A stretch of DNA of 64,000 nt from Embiotoca jacksoni (GCA_022577435.1 JAKOON010000013.1:130001-194000); one strand, 5' to 3'. Shown: positions 1-16,139, numbered from the stretch's first letter. Translations and numbers: made by a program. Notes: a model not told the origin generated them from the sequence alone.

Positions 1-74
1 TGACAGCTCCATGTGACTCAGTCTGGCTCAAAAATAGAGATCCTTCAGCAAGAAAGGACTCCTGTCCACACCTG

Positions 75-110
<36 letters not shown>

Positions 111-513
111 CTATACTTGTAAGGGCCCTGGAAATAATTTATAAGTTCTAATACGATCGATATAAAAGTGAATCCATCAGGAAAATACAAGTTCTGACTT
201 CTTTTTTTTTCTGACACACTTCTTTCAGGTACTTCAACGACGTTGGAGGATTAACACCGGACGGATAAAACCGACAATGAATGATGCTTCAAATCAGTAA
301 AATGTCCTTTTAACTTGAACCTGATTGTAACCTGAGATATAAAAGCGAGTGTTGAGCCCTTTGGAAGACGTGAGGTCAGAAAAAAAAAAAAAGACTGAAA
401 GTCTGATCGGTCCTCAGAAGAATAGAGAGTCTGAACAGAGTGTTACATGAAACACGCCACGGTGGAAGCAATCAAATTAATACCTTTTACAGTCAACAAA
501 TGGACGCATTAGA

Positions 514-517
<4 letters not shown>

Positions 518-568
<51 letters not shown>

Positions 569-649
569 TCTGTCCTCTTTATCCGCGTCTGTCTCTGCCT
601 AATTTGTCCCTGTTGAATAAATGATGCTGCAGCATTGTGAACACGCCAG

Positions 650-718
<69 letters not shown>
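518..718. repeat. two (CA)n microsatellite tracts
   Basis: Near-pure CA dinucleotides run at about 518-567 and 651-718, separated by unique sequence. A shorter CA tract lies at about 77-108. The reverse strand gives an artefactual Cys-Val open frame. Confidence 0.95.
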
Positions 719-720
<2 letters not shown>

Positions 721-2958
721 CTGTGTCGGCCTCGAGGTCTGAAACCAGGTAACATCTGTGAACCGAGACCGTCACACCGGACCTGAACAATCAAAGACGG
801 AAAAGTCACAATTATCTGGGTTAATTCGTCCGATCGATGTTTGTGGATGTTTTTCTCTCGGGCTGCCAATTAGTCGATCCGTCCGCATGATGGCTGAACA
901 GAGAGAGTCAGAGGAGGAGCACGAATCCATCAGCAGCAACCCAACACTGTTTTATTTAGGTTCCTATTTCGTACATTTTATAACATTAGGAGGATTAAAT
1001 GATGATAAAACTAATCATCAACTTTCAGATAAAGTCCCTGCAGGAAATCAAATTCTCGCAATCCTAATAATTTAACGCAAATTCAAGCAATTCTCTGCAA
1101 TATTTGCAGGAGCTTGCAATTTTTCAGCAAAAAGGAAATTAAAATGATGATTAAATGTTTGTGACCAGAGGAAGTGATTCCATATTACTGGATGTTAAAT
1201 GAGTTTTCTCCACACGTCCAGTTGTCAGAGACGTCTCTTTGTTTGTTTCATCCAGCAGGTGTTGAATGAACATGAATTAAACAGCATCTAAAGCTCTTAT
1301 TTTGAAAGGCTGATGTAGTCCTTGTTTCTATATTCCAGTCACAGACGGTCTGTTCTGGAAACATACGCAGCTTTTAGGACCTTTTAGGGCCTTTTAGGAG
1401 CTTTTAGGAGCTTTCAGGAACTTTTAGCTCCAAATTCAACAAATTAGTTCAACATATTTAAAACTCACTTAAAACTGCAAATTTTTGGAGAAAATCCACC
1501 TCAAAATTAAAACATTTTTGATCCCAACAAGCACAAATATAAAGAAAAAACTTCGACATGCTCGATGGACGGTTTTATTAGGATGAACTAGAACATAAAA
1601 CCACACGATGTCTGCAGAAGGAAAGTCAGAGTTAAAGCTGCTCGTTGAACGGTGACCTACATTACAGGTTTCATACACAGTGTGTCAGTGTTTTCAGTGG
1701 GAGGGTGGTGGTGGTGGTGGTGGTGGTGGAGGGGGGGAAGGGGGGCATGATGGACGACTGCAGATAAGAAATCAGACAGAGTCGAGTGGTGACGTTCAAA
1801 CACCGTCCCGACTGGTGACGGAGCACCGAATGATTCGCTGACGAGGCAGAAAAACACGACGACACGCAATTTGGAAACCGAAGTAGGTCAGAAAGAAAAA
1901 AAAAAAAAGAGCCGGGATGTAGGCCCATCTCCGTTATTGCATCATCGCCTGATTCTATTAAATGATCGTTAAAATCTTCATGTGTGTAAAAAACGAACCC
2001 AGAAATGTCCCATTTTCTAATTTCCACGTTGTTTTCTGATCTTTTAATGACGTCGTGTTGTTGCTGCTTCTTCTGATTTATAAGAGGAGAATTTAGAAGC
2101 AATAACTTTTTTTTTTAATTTTTTTATCTTGAGGCACTTAATTTCTAATTAGTAAAGCAGGCTAATTCTGTTAATGTTAAGATTGTGGATTTAGTTGGAA
2201 AACCAAACAGCAGGAAACATTCTGGTTTTAAACCAACAGAAACACAATATTTATCATTTTTTTGAAGGAGTTCAACACAATAAATTGGAATAAATTTATC
2301 TGTATTTTTTATTTTTTTATTCTTGCAACAGGCGTTATTGTTCTTTTCTTTATGTTTCAATACTCAATGCTACTTAATAAATGTCTCTTCTCTTTTCACA
2401 CTGTGTATTATTAATCTACAATTAGGCTTTAATGGAGTCTACAAAATGAACAGAAAAACACTTACATTTTTTTGTATGTCAATTAATACAAGCATTTTGA
2501 CATTCTCTGTCTTCACAGCATGAAGTTACAGAAAAGGTGAAACTGAAGCATCAAACCGTGAATTTAACTTTTTAATTCGTTGTGTAAATGTAGATTATTT
2601 AGGGCCGTTACCGATAATAATATTTGGATGTTTTGCTTGTTTGAGTCAGCATCTGTGCAAAAAGCGGCAGTTGTGGTTTCACCCAGATGGAGATAGAAAT
2701 CACAGAGAGATAAAGGAGGAGAAATGTTTTTTCATTCTTATTCATTTTCAGGAACCGTATCACTCAGAAATGAACGTTAGTTCATCTTCTGTGCCGATAA
2801 ATACTCGATTATCTACACGAAAAGTCGTAGTCGTCGTTTTTTCTTCTTGTGAGCATCATCATGGCAAACTTTTAAAGATCACACTCACCTCTATCGCTCT
2901 CAGTGTGAGTGGAGGACACCGCCCACACACACCCATCTGCTGCTGCTGCTACGTGCAG

Positions 2959-3023
<65 letters not shown>

Positions 3024-3129
3024 TCACACACAATGAAGAAGTGTTAATGTTTTAACTTAACTTGACTTTACTTTGCTCCTATTAAGACACATCATAGACA
3101 GGTTGTCTCACACATACATATACACAAGT

Positions 3130-3196
<67 letters not shown>

Positions 3197-3280
3197 TTTA
3201 TAGTCTTGGTGTTTTTCCAGTTCTCGATGATCTGCTTCAACTTGTTGCTGTCACTTGAAAAATACAAATTGTCTCTGGTT

Positions 3281-3340
<60 letters not shown>
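2959..3340. repeat. three (CA)n microsatellite tracts
   Basis: CA tracts lie at about 2959-3020, 3131-3194 and 3288-3340, separated by short unique spacers. A run of about ten C follows at 3353. His-Thr frames across them are not genes. Confidence 0.95.
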
Positions 3341-3342
<2 letters not shown>

Positions 3343-5433
3343 CATCATACTGCCCCCCCCCCTATTCCCCTTCCCCAGCACTAACTCAAAACATACCTGC
3401 AGCATTAGTCGGCCATTAGCTCCTCTCAGAGATTTATGTCTTTATAAACAAGAGCGCTGCAGAGCACCGACGACCCCTGAACGCACCACACGGCAAACAC
3501 ATCTTCACTGGTGGATTTACAAGTTGACAAAAAAAACAAAGTGGAATTACTCAAGGTGTCTACGCCTGTTGTCTGGAAGAACTAACAGCTGCTGGAAAAA
3601 CACCTCCAGAAACACGAGCTGAGTTTCATCTGTGAATCAGCTGTTTAAAAGCAGCTCGGACGTTTCACAGCGAATAAAGAAGGAGAAACTTCCAATGTGT
3701 GCAAGCGAGGCATTAACGTCAATGAGCTCATCAACACAGAGAAAAACACTTTAATTCCCCTGTTATTGTGGTTCTGAAGGGATCAAAACCTGGTTGTCTG
3801 AATCACAATAAAGATCTCCACCAATATCTGAAAAAACACCAATCAACCAACACGGTCTCTTCTTCTTCTTCTTCTTCTTTTTTCTTGATTTCCAACCGGA
3901 CCAACGCTCCTCAATCACATCGTAATTTGTCTTATTATTATTATTATTTGAATAATTAGAGTTTTTAATGAAACACTTTTAGCTTCATCTTTAAAATGAG
4001 GCGCTGCTATTTTTTTTTATTTTCGTACGTACAACATCAAACTTGACGAAGGTAGCCGTAGATTGTTGATCCGCGGGTCACTTCATTGGTTAATCCGGCC
4101 TGAAAAAAAAAAACTAAATAACCTGAAGGCAATTTATGAGGACTTTTAAAAATGTAAACGGAAACTTTGCAGGAACATCCGTCAGTTCTTGAACAGATAA
4201 ACTAAACTCTCAGTTCCTGGAATGTTAATCGGTTGAAAGGTTGAAATTCACAGACGGTCACAGACAAAAAGAAAGTATAGGCTTGACCTTTGACCTTCCC
4301 ACTAATGGAAACGCTCAGTGTCCGCGTTGACGTCGACGACACGCTCAGTTTACGAAGGTTGGCGACGTCGCTATCTTAGCGGCCGCGAACATTCAGCCTG
4401 GGAAAGAGAGACCTGCCTGAAGTCAACGTCGTGTTTGTTTGCGTTGTTGTTTATTTTGCCGTTTGGATGCGGTATCCATAGCAACACGGCCGGACACCTT
4501 CAAGGATTTATTTGCACTCTTCTAAACATCTGTGACTGAGGTTGTTGTTTTTTTTGTTTGTTTTTTTAAAAGAAAGATTCAGTCATTAATGTCACATGTT
4601 GTGAAGCGAAGCGCTTAACGAGCTCCATTTGAACTAAACATTCCTCCGAGCCGACCCGACGCTTTTATAGTATCACGAGCTTCAGTCAAGCCGGAGTCAT
4701 GTGGCTGCACGCATCCCTCAGAGACCCGCAGCCACAGAGGCTTCCTCTGAGCGCTGCAGATAAACACCGACGCAAACGTCGAGGCAGCGTAAAAGAAATA
4801 AACAAATCTGCCCGTACGAGTAGTTCCACATTTCCAGACTGAAGTTCTCCGGTTTTATATCGTGTTGTATTTAAAAGCAGGTTCTTCTTTTTGTTTGGTT
4901 TCCTTTGTGAAATCAAAGGCCTCAAAATCTGCCAATTACCGTGTATCGTATTTACAATCAGCATCCTTTAAATAGCTTAAATATCCGTGCCGTGAAGAAA
5001 TCAACTTGCCCTTCATTTTAGAAGCAGACGAGTTCAGCTCCGTATTTGATAGCTTGGCTCCACCCACTCTGAAGGGCGGACCAATCGGCGACCAGTGCCG
5101 TTAGCCCATTAGCGCGCAGCAACCGGAAACCATCGTCAATAGAGCGTGAACAGAACTATTAATACACAAACTGAATTTGGGGTCCGCCAATACGAAGGAT
5201 AAACATTTAATATTCTGATTGAAATTTAATGTTAAATTGGTGCATTGAGAAGCTCCGCCCACTTCAAAAAAACAAAACAATCTTTTCACGTGAAAAACAT
5301 AAATAACATAAAACAATGTCAAAGAGTTGAGTCCCCAACATGAGAAGAAATATACCAAATGTTTACGTATTTGTTTAATATAGTAGATGAGATGACTGCT
5401 TGAGGCTTTGAATTTCACCCAGTCCAGATCAAA

Positions 5434-5436
<3 letters not shown>

Positions 5437-5466
<30 letters not shown>
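5437..5466. repeat. (TA)n microsatellite
   Basis: About 30 bp of alternating TA lie between unique sequences. Confidence 0.9.
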
Positions 5467-5468
<2 letters not shown>

Positions 5469-6929
5469 AAATATTAAAGCAGAATCAGACAGACCATCAT
5501 GCGTGTGCAGGTTTGTGAGCGTGTGCAGAACAACAGGGTGTTTTCTCCTCTCTCATCCTGTTTGTGAGGAAACCAACGCGGCTCCTGACTGAGTTGGATT
5601 CTGTTGTGCGGAGCTCGTCGCTGATTTACGTTTCTGACATTCCTCACATGCTCGACCTCTACGCCTCCAAGTCTGATTCATCGACGTCATCATCAGGCTC
5701 GTTACATAAACTCTGCAGTGTCTCAAAGATGATTTTATCCTTTCTTGAGCCTGAATGTTTAAGTTTCTGAGGCTTAGTGGCTGACTTCATTGTCTTAAAC
5801 TGGCGAAAACAAACTCCTCCAAACCTCCTTGACAATCCTGCAGTTTTTAAGATTTCTTCATTATTAAAGTATTTAAACGACAGCTGTCAGTCAATCTAAC
5901 GGTACACAGCTAAAAATAAAATGTTAATATCTAATTCGGCAAATTTCATTGAACAAAATGTAAACAAATACTGTAAATAACGGGGCTCATGTCTAACTCA
6001 CTGTATCCATGGCGACGGTTCTGTATACTTCCTGTTTTTGGTCAAAGTTTCTCAGTTCCCAAAAAGGGGAAAACTTTGAACCTGACTTTTTCCAATTTTT
6101 TATTAAAAAAAACCCACTAAGGTGCAATACACAAAAAGTCAGTGACTTCCTGTTCAGACAAATAATTATTTATCAAAATTTAATTAAATTTTCGGCCTGT
6201 TTTTTTAATTTTCTAACGTTGTTTTTGGACCGAGCCCATAAACACAACTGTCACCGAGTGAGTGATCAAAGTTAATAAATTAATGCCACGTGACTGACTG
6301 AAAGGGAGGGGGTGGATATGGGGGGGGGGGGGTGGAGAGCCATCCTCCTCTTCCTCTTCCCTTCCTTCTCTGGGAAGTAAACTAGGGACAGTGAAAACAG
6401 GAAGTAGGACCCACCGTGTGACTCAAACACTCTATTTTTAAACTCACTCCCCCCCCCCCCCCCCCCCCCATTTCCTCCGGTCCTTACAGAGCCAGCCAGC
6501 CAGCCCCCCCCCCCCCCCCTGCAGCCCGCCGGGAGGCAGCCGGGTCAAGAGGAGAGCAGGGCCGACTTCCCCTTCCACTCTGACTCTGTCACGGTTATTT
6601 CTTTTTTTCTATATTTTTTTTTACAGAGCAGGAAACAAACGGGCCGAAGTGCCTTCGAGCAAAACACCACGAGAAGAGACGAGCAGGTCCAGAGTCAGAG
6701 CAAAGAAAGAAATACTCTATTTCAAAAGACAAATACGAAACATCCTGCTTTGTAAAATAATACTTCAGTAAATCGACCTGCACGTATCCTGTATATTGTA
6801 TTACTGTTTGAATTATGACTCAAATTAACATGTAAAGGGATATTTTAGTGTTATCTTGTGGCTGGTTTAATTCATGGCAGTTAATTTTATTTTATTTTAT
6901 AGTTAAAACTGCAAGCAGTGATAACGGGC

Positions 6930-7560
6930 CCTCGCACTCCTGCACGCCGTCTCCTCGAAGCCGTCTCCTCGAAGCCGTCTCCCCGACGTGCAGCGCGCGA
7001 GGGACCGCGTATACCCGCTTAAAGTTTCTATTTTTGTCTCATTTCCTGTCTCCAGCAGGGGGCGCTGGCGAGCCGTTTGGCCACGCCCACTTGCAAAACA
7101 CATATCAGATGTATCGTCTCACCACGCCGGACGTATGTGACACGTTTCGTGAGGTTTCAAGCATCTTTTGACCTTAAACATCAACTTCCTGTGTCACGGC
7201 GAGCGAGCTGTTTGGCCACGCCCACTCGCAAAACAGATGTTTCGTCTCACAAAGTACAACATGTCAGAATCGCCCAAAATGGCGACTAAATTCAAAATGG
7301 TGGACTTCCTGTCGAGTTGACGTAACGGTGCGATGTAACTTTTTTGTGCGTCGAGGTGTGATACACGTGTCCACCGGATTTGGTGAATTTAGGTAAATGT
7401 GGCCGCCGGGGCATCTCTGTAGGGGGCGCTCTCGAGCCGTGAAATCCTTCGCCGGGAGACATACGTGTTTCCACTTTCATGAGTTTTGCCAAAAAGGAAA
7501 ATCACTTTACGTAAGAAGAAGAACGACCAAGAAGAAAAAGAAGAAGAACATCTTTACGAA
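6930..7560 (+). mobile_element. teleost interspersed repeat with GAA-rich tail
   Basis: This block has the look of a widespread non-coding fish repeat. It contains a 'gggggcgct' motif, 'ggccacgcccact' followed by 'gcaaaaca', and a 'tttcgtgaggtttc' segment. The 3' part has 'gagttttgccaaaaaggaaa' and ends in AAGAAGAAG-type sequence. The element is partly internally repeated: the 'ggccacgcccact' segment occurs near 7079 and again near 7214. I recognise the type from memory and cannot assign a Repbase name. No coding capacity is visible. Confidence 0.6.
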
Positions 7561-8666
<1,106 letters not shown>

Positions 8667-9174
8667 GCACTCGGAGCTGAATCTGCGTCTTCAGCAGCCG
8701 AAAACCACAAACGGGCGACGCTTTGAGCCGCAGACAAACAGACAGACGTCTGTCAACAGTCGCAGCAGCACGCCGACAGCGTCAGCGTCGAAGTCTGGAG
8801 CCGAATAGAAGAAAGAGGTGACGGCACATGAAGGATAGAAACTTTTAATAGGACATGTGAACAGACGAATAGTTATAGCAGCTGCTGACTGAATCTATTT
8901 GGCACATTGGCTGGATAGAATTTATTTATTTATTTTTTTTAAATCACGCAACAAAATCTGCGATGTAAAAAAAAAAAATCTCAGACAAACAAAATGCCGA
9001 CTCGCCGTTTTCACACCACACTTGAAACCAGAATTTACCGCCTCGTCTGTCCAGATTCTCAGAAGTCGTGAATACTTAATAATTCTGATTCTGATATGAC
9101 ACAAATTCGTTGCCATGACAGCAGACGATGCTTCAAATCAGCAGTTGTTTTTTTTTGTTCCCCCCCCCCCATAA

Positions 9175-9480
9175 CATTTACAATGCCGCTGCGACGTTGA
9201 CCTTTGACCTCTTGGACATGAAGCTCCCTTTTAACTTCCCTATTTGAATCCCATCAAAACAGCTTTGTGAAGTTTCGTGGCCACAAATGTGATGTTTTGT
9301 GAGGTCACGGCAACCTTTGACCAAGTAATTCCCAATCGAGTCCAAAGTAAATGTTTTTTTTTGCAAATATTTAGAAGAAACTCGCCTCGATCGGCATCGG
9401 TGACATTTTTGATATTTGAAAATGCCAACGCAGAAAATGGTGGAAAAACAGAATCATAAATTTGTATGATTTTACAAACA
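9175..9480. mobile_element. teleost interspersed repeat ('gacctttgacc' type)
   Basis: The block contains 'gttgacctttgacct', an 'aagtttcgtggccacaaatgtgatg' type segment, 'caacctttgacca' and 'gagtccaaagtaaatgt'. This series is typical of an abundant non-autonomous repeat in fish genomes. It has no coding capacity. I recognise the type from memory only, with no database name. Confidence 0.5.
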
Positions 9481-9534
9481 AAAAACATTTAAAACGACTG
9501 CTTCACCTACAATTCATGTCTGATTTTTCTTCCT

Positions 9535-9652
9535 GTTAAAAGGGAGTTTTTCCCCTCCTATTGTTCTTTTGAAAGGACTTTGATGTGTTAAAGTGCCATG
9601 AAACAACCTGCGTTGTGATTCGGCACGTTATAAATAAAATTGAATTGAATCG
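9535..9652 (+). mobile_element. LINE-like (L2-type) 3' tail
   Basis: The block has 'agggagtttttccc', then 'gtgccatgaaacaacctg', 'gttgtgattcggc' and a terminal 'aaattgaattgaat'. This is the usual 3' end of a very common fish retroposon tail. A related sequence recurs near 21540-22060, in copy B, and inverted in each Ig-array unit. Confidence 0.6.
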
Positions 9653-9906
9653 TCAGCGATCGGTCCGATTCTCCCGTTAATTAGGAGAATAAAAGTACGC
9701 GGTCACAGCTGAAACTCCTCCCGGCGCGTCGCAGTTTAATATCCGCAGGTTTGAAACGCTCGGAGCCGAAACACATTTTCAGCTCCGAGCCTCCGGAGCA
9801 CTTTGTACAATCCATTACACAACAATTTTCATATCGTTACACATCAGCCTTCATGCATGCTCGAATAATGAGCTCAGCTTTCTGGGATGTGGATTCACTG
9901 TTATGA

Positions 9907-9961
<55 letters not shown>

Positions 9962-12410
9962 GACCTGCTTGGTCGCTTTCATGTTCAGCTGAAGGTGATT
10001 GCTGACAGACTTTGCACAGGCTTGCAGCAGAACAGTGACATTTGGGGTTGTTGATATATTTTTTTTTACTTGTCCTGACATGGTTTTAAAGGTTTCAGTT
10101 CACAAGCTTCTTGCTGACTCAAATATCTGCAGCTGAGAGTTTATTTATTTAAAAAAAAAAGAAAGAAAAAAGTGCCAACTGATGTTTCTATTTCCAAGCT
10201 GGTGGGCGGACAAAGAACAGACACTTCGTCTGAAGGACTGCTTTTCCATCACGGGATGAGAAGTTTTTGGCGAAGCATCAAACGGGTCAAAAAGAAAATC
10301 TAAATTCTGCTTTAACGCAGTAAATAAGAGTACCGTTTGAAGACGCGAGTAACAAACGAAACATTAGGAGAAGATTAAAGGAGAGAGGAGGCCGTTATCA
10401 GATAAAAGGCAACGACAGAAAGAGTGCGAAACACAAAACAGAAGATGAAACCGGGGAGCCGGCGGAGCGTTCGTGTGCTGTAGGACGTTTGCGCTTCCCT
10501 GTTTAGAATTTTTTTTTCTTCAGTCCGATGCTCAAAATTAACGACGTTAGAAGTATGAAATGAGGACAGGAGCAACTTTTAGCTTCTGCACTGATTTTTG
10601 TTTTCATCAAATAATCGAAGAACCGATCGAGGTGTCGCAAAGGAAAAGCTTCAGCTTTCTTTAAGAGGGTCAGACCAGTAAACAAGACATTTACTTTGTG
10701 TTTATTTCATCCATGCACAAAATGAAACGCGTCTTCTAACCAATCATCAACCAGCAGTGATGTCATCAACCATCAGTGATGTCATCGTTGGTTTGTGAAC
10801 GTTATGAATCCTCCAGTTCAGATTCTGTCCGTCACCATCTTTGCTCGTTCGGAGCAGGAAGTGACCATATTTGGACGAGCTGGGGGAGGAGCCAGCAGTG
10901 GATCTGACCAATCTGATTAGAAACCTGAAGATACTACGTCCCGCCCACCGATAGCTGTAACCTGACTGCACCACAGGCCTGTCAATCAAACAGACACGCC
11001 CCCAAAAACAGGTCTTCTTGAATCTTCTTTTCTAATGAATGAGGGATTATTTTCAGATGGACCTCCAGAAAACTAATAAGAAGGAGTGACTTTAGCTAAC
11101 AACACCGAGATAACTGATGGACACATTTTATTCACTTTGGATTTGATGAGAGAAGTTGAATGGGAGTCTATGGAGCCGGAGGCTTTTTGGAGCCGACCTC
11201 TAGTGGCACTCGCTGGTATTGCAGCTGAAGACACTTCTGGATCAGAACCATTTTACAGACCTGAAGCTACGTCTACTTCTGTATACAATCAATGCTTCTA
11301 ACCTTGAATCTGCAGCCTTTTGCTCATCTACAACTTGTTTCCATGCTGATGCCAAATCACACATTTTGCATCGTGTGACGGATTGACAGAGAACTTAAGA
11401 TGTTATTTAAGAAAAATGACGTGCTGCTGACTAACAGTAACCCCTTCCTCAGTCTCTGTTACTGGAAGACGTGTTTTGCTGTCACTGCACATTTAGATCT
11501 GTGGTCTGTTATCATTCTCTTAAACTTAAACATGTGGTACGATAAAAAAAAAAAAAATACCAAACACGAATCTGCAGCCCAAATCTAACTCTTAAATCAG
11601 ACGAAGTGTTTTCATCTGGACTCTTCTCTGTTGAAGTAAATCATGTTTTGATATTTCCCTCCATCAACCGTGTTGGTGCCAAAAAAATAATAATAAATCC
11701 ACTGAAGCTCCTGAAAGCAGCGCTTGATGAGATGAGTCTGAGACAACTAAAAGAGGTGAACTGTAAGAGGGTGAAAACGAACTCCACTTCTCTCTGCAGC
11801 TCACGGTAACATCACTCAGTAAGGAAATGACACAGGCCGTTCAGTTACCGCAAGGTGATGTCTCGTTTTTCTTCTGTCTCAAGATGACGTAATACTCTGT
11901 GCTGTTAAGTTGAGACACGTTCCCCCGGAGAGTTTATGGGAGCGCCTCGAAACCTACGAGGTGCGACGCTCGGATCAAAAGTTCCTTTCATTTAAAGTGG
12001 ATGAAACCGGATTAGAAACTAACGCCAGTTTCGACGGTATTTGGGTTTTAATTAAAGCCGTTTTTAAAAACGACAGTTAACTTCTGCACTTAAAGCTCGA
12101 CGTCTCTCTATCGGCATCAATAAAAACCCTCAAAACTCATATGTATTTATAAAAATGACAAACTCGGGAAGGTTTTCCGAGAACAAAAACCCTTAATGCC
12201 TTCTGCCGGGATTACACCGACCATCTCTAATGGACCTGATGTGCCCTCATCAATAATACAATCAAACATCCGTCTGCTTCGGCGGCCTCAGACAACAATG
12301 AACGGCTTCTCCACCACAACCGCTCACCTCCACCTCTTCTGGAGCTCTGCTGTGGGTCACTGGTCCGTCGGGCAGGAGCAACACAAAAGGTAACAGGAGC
12401 TACGCCACAC
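9653..12410. other. non-coding stretch with one (GT)n tract
   Basis: A (GT)n tract of about 48 bp lies at 9909-9956. The remainder is unique-looking sequence with no protein family recognised in any frame. Frames of 60-80 codons here have no support. Confidence 0.5.
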
Positions 12411-13616
<1,206 letters not shown>

Positions 13617-13626
13617 TGTGCATCTA

Positions 13627-14563
13627 CATTGTAGAACAGCAGCGTGACGGAAAATCCGTTAAAAGTGGAATATTTTTGCACGATAAAGATCTCAAAGCTC
13701 AAATTGGTGATATTTATAATTCCAATATCAATATTTACGTGTACGTCAGACTGAAGTGACAGATCAAGAATTAACTATGTTTGGAGATGTCGTCATAATC
13801 CAAACGTGACCAGCTGCTGACGACGGTTCGATCTGATAGTGAAGCACTTTGTGACAAACGAGGTCAATGTTTTTTAATCTGTTTTGGTTTTTCTGTCTCG
13901 GACAAAAAAACAACAACCCGACTTCACATGAATGATTATGTTGCTCCGTCTGCTGGAAGCGAACACTCGCCTTAACAATTTCAATAAGTTCTGGTCACAA
14001 AGCTGCTTCAAAGGTCTTATATGTTCCTTCTCTTGTGTTTTATTTGCACTTTTGGTTTCCATCAGAAAATATTTTTAGTTTTTAAAGGATCAAAAAAACA
14101 TCTCGTCTCGTAAGTGTCTTTCCGGATGTTTTATTGTCTACATCTTTAAGGCGCCCTGACATTACCGACCCTCTCCTCTGATTGGCTGAAGTTTGGACAG
14201 AATATCGGACTGAGGGCAGACATATGATTTGTTTGAGAGTTTGTGACATCACAAACTCACCAATGTCCAAACAGCACAGTTGTTGAATGTCTGTTTTCTT
14301 TTTTTTGGACTGAGTGTTTTGACACTCTCACAGTATTTATACCTCCTGCTTTATATTCACAAATTAAATGGAAATACAACATATGGAACCTTTAAAGAAG
14401 TAAATTATTATATTTTCTTTCATTTATGAATATTTATGAGTTTTTTGGGGCTGTTTGTAGTGTTGCAGCTCCAATACTTTTCCATCGTGGCACCTGTACT
14501 TAAGATGCCTGACCTCCAGCAACCCCCCCCCCCCCCCCCCCCCCCCACCAGCGCGTGTCTTAC
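13627..14563. other. non-coding segment left of prkce exon 1 (copy A)
   Basis: This is the beginning of prkce intron 1, since it lies downstream of the exon 1 donor on the minus strand. It holds a run of about 25 C at 14523-14546, immediately beside the exon donor. No other feature is recognised. Confidence 0.6.
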
Positions 14564-14911
14564 CCAGTCCTCGTAGTGCCTGCAGCCGTTGTGCAGGATG
14601 TCCTCGAACTGGATGATGCAGTTGGCCACGAAGTCGTCGTAGCCGATGGGGGCGTCGTGGAAGACGGACAGCTCTATCCGGCGGCCGTCGTGCACCTCCG
14701 TGGTGAACTCGTCGTGCCACGCGGGGCTGTTGGTCCTCTGCTTGGTGGAGGTCTGGCCCACGCGCGAGTCGTCCACGTTCAGGGCGATGTACGTGTCCAG
14801 GAGGAAAGTCTGGGTCTTGGGGCCGACGGCGTGCCGCAGCGACCACGCCGTCGGTTTGAGGTCCAGAGCCTCGCGGATCTTGATCTTCAGCTGCCCGTTG
14901 AAGACCACCAT
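14564..14911 (-). CDS. prkce: protein kinase C epsilon, exon 1 (C2 domain), copy A
   Basis: The minus-strand frame starts with ATG at 14911 and runs 116 codons to Trp116, ending at a consensus GTAAGA donor (phase 0). The sequence is the N-terminal C2-like domain of the novel protein kinase C epsilon. It keeps the EA-x-x-LKPT motif at 14-21 (the region of the epsilon V1-2 RACK-binding peptide) and HDAPIGYD at 85-92 (the pseudo-RACK motif). It also keeps WSLRHAVGP and the SPAWHDEF core. In the family this domain is a calcium-independent C2 fold that targets the kinase to membranes and anchoring proteins. The kinase, C1 and hinge regions are encoded elsewhere. No further minus-strand prkce exon is seen to the left. 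The eta paralogue is excluded by the MVVFNG start and the HDAPIGYD motif. An identical exon lies at 55020-55367. Confidence 0.95.
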
Positions 14912-15800
14912 GACGGCGCCGTGACGGTCCCGACACTTTCACGCAGTAAAAACTTGTCTCCAGTGAAACCACGACAACCTCAGCCCCACCCACCCCCCCA
15001 AAATAAAGAGCACTCCTCGCGCTACGAGGGGCGGTGTTCAACCGGTGGTCCTCCACGCAGACACCGGGCTCCTGTGCAGCTCCTCTCCCGGTCAGACGCA
15101 CCACCTGTGAAGCCTCCTCGGGGTGTTTCCCGGGTCCAACTGTCGTCTCTTGAAAACGTCAACACTTCTCGAAAATGCTCCAAATCTTTCAGCCAGAAAA
15201 CTGAAGAGCAGCGGACCGGAGCGACCGTCAGCCCGGGAAGCCTCCTTCACAAGTGCACGGAAGAACCATGAAGAGCTACAAACAACCGGGAGTTAGCCGG
15301 AAAAAACAGCAGGCGGGGCGGAGAGAGGCCTCAGAAGAGACTCGGCGTGTCATGTTTTGTTGTTTTGTTTGTTTGTTGTTGTTGTTGTTGTTTTACCTCC
15401 GAGGTGTTAAAACAGTCCGCTGGTTGTGGCGGGGCTCCCTGGAAGCTCTAAGCCCGCGTTGCATCGCCTCCGTGTGGAGGATGGTGAGGCTCCAGATGCC
15501 TCCAGATGCCTCCAGATGCCGCGGCTGCATCGGGCGGGTGATGTTCGAGCCCCGGACCGCCGCGCGACCAGACGAGCAGTGGCTGGGAACGACCGCAGCA
15601 AGGGGGGGGGGGAGAGGAGGAGGAGGAGGAGAGGAGGAGGAGAGGAGGGGCGGGTTAGGCTGGAGAGCTCCTGCTGTTTTGCTCCGGGTGCACGGGCTGG
15701 TTTCACCCCGCTGCTGCTGCTGCTGCTGCGGCTGTATGTGGAGCTCAACTTCCCGCGGACATACCTCTGACTGCCTCCGTCTCTCTGCGGTGCAGGAAAT
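14912..15800 (-). promoter_or_regulatory. prkce: CpG-rich 5' region of prkce, copy A
   Basis: The sequence upstream of the exon 1 ATG on the minus strand is GC- and CpG-rich, with GC boxes and a CTG/CAG run near 15712-15728. It resembles a CpG-island promoter and 5' UTR. No TATA box is assigned. Positions 15016-15343 are absent from the other copy. The promoter call is inferred from base composition and position only. Confidence 0.5.
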
Positions 15801-16105
15801 GCGAAAAACACGTCCGATTTCTTGGAGCCTGGTGTGACAGACTGGGGGGGGGGGTTGCGACGCAGCCGAGACTAGGGAGGAGCAGGATGGGTGGTGGAGG
15901 GTGAGGGGAGAAAGTGGAGCAATAAAAGCACCCTTATATTTCACCAAAGGTGCCCTTGAGCAAGGCTGTAAAAGACGCTCATCCATGCAGAGTTGCACAG
16001 TGATGCAGCTCTGCATTTCACCATGAAAACAGGTGTGCAGATAAAACAAACAAAAAAATGGATGAATGAATGAAGGTGGATGTGAGCCAGATGCCCCCCC
16101 CCCCC

Positions 16106-16139
<34 letters not shown>

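Larger units (their letters stand above)
1..6900. other. non-coding stretch, no gene recognised
   Basis: No open frame here resembles a known protein family. The longest frames are short or made of microsatellite. The region is AT-rich with homopolymer runs: G runs near 6326 and C runs near 6450 and 6505. The prkce first exon lies to the right on the minus strand, so this could be prkce intron 1 or intergenic DNA. Nothing seen distinguishes these. Confidence 0.5.

Noticed and set aside
14555..15271. 238-codon plus-strand frame opposite prkce exon 1
   Set aside because: Antisense shadow of the GC-rich C2 exon and its upstream region. The minus-strand frame matches PKC epsilon and ends at a proper donor.
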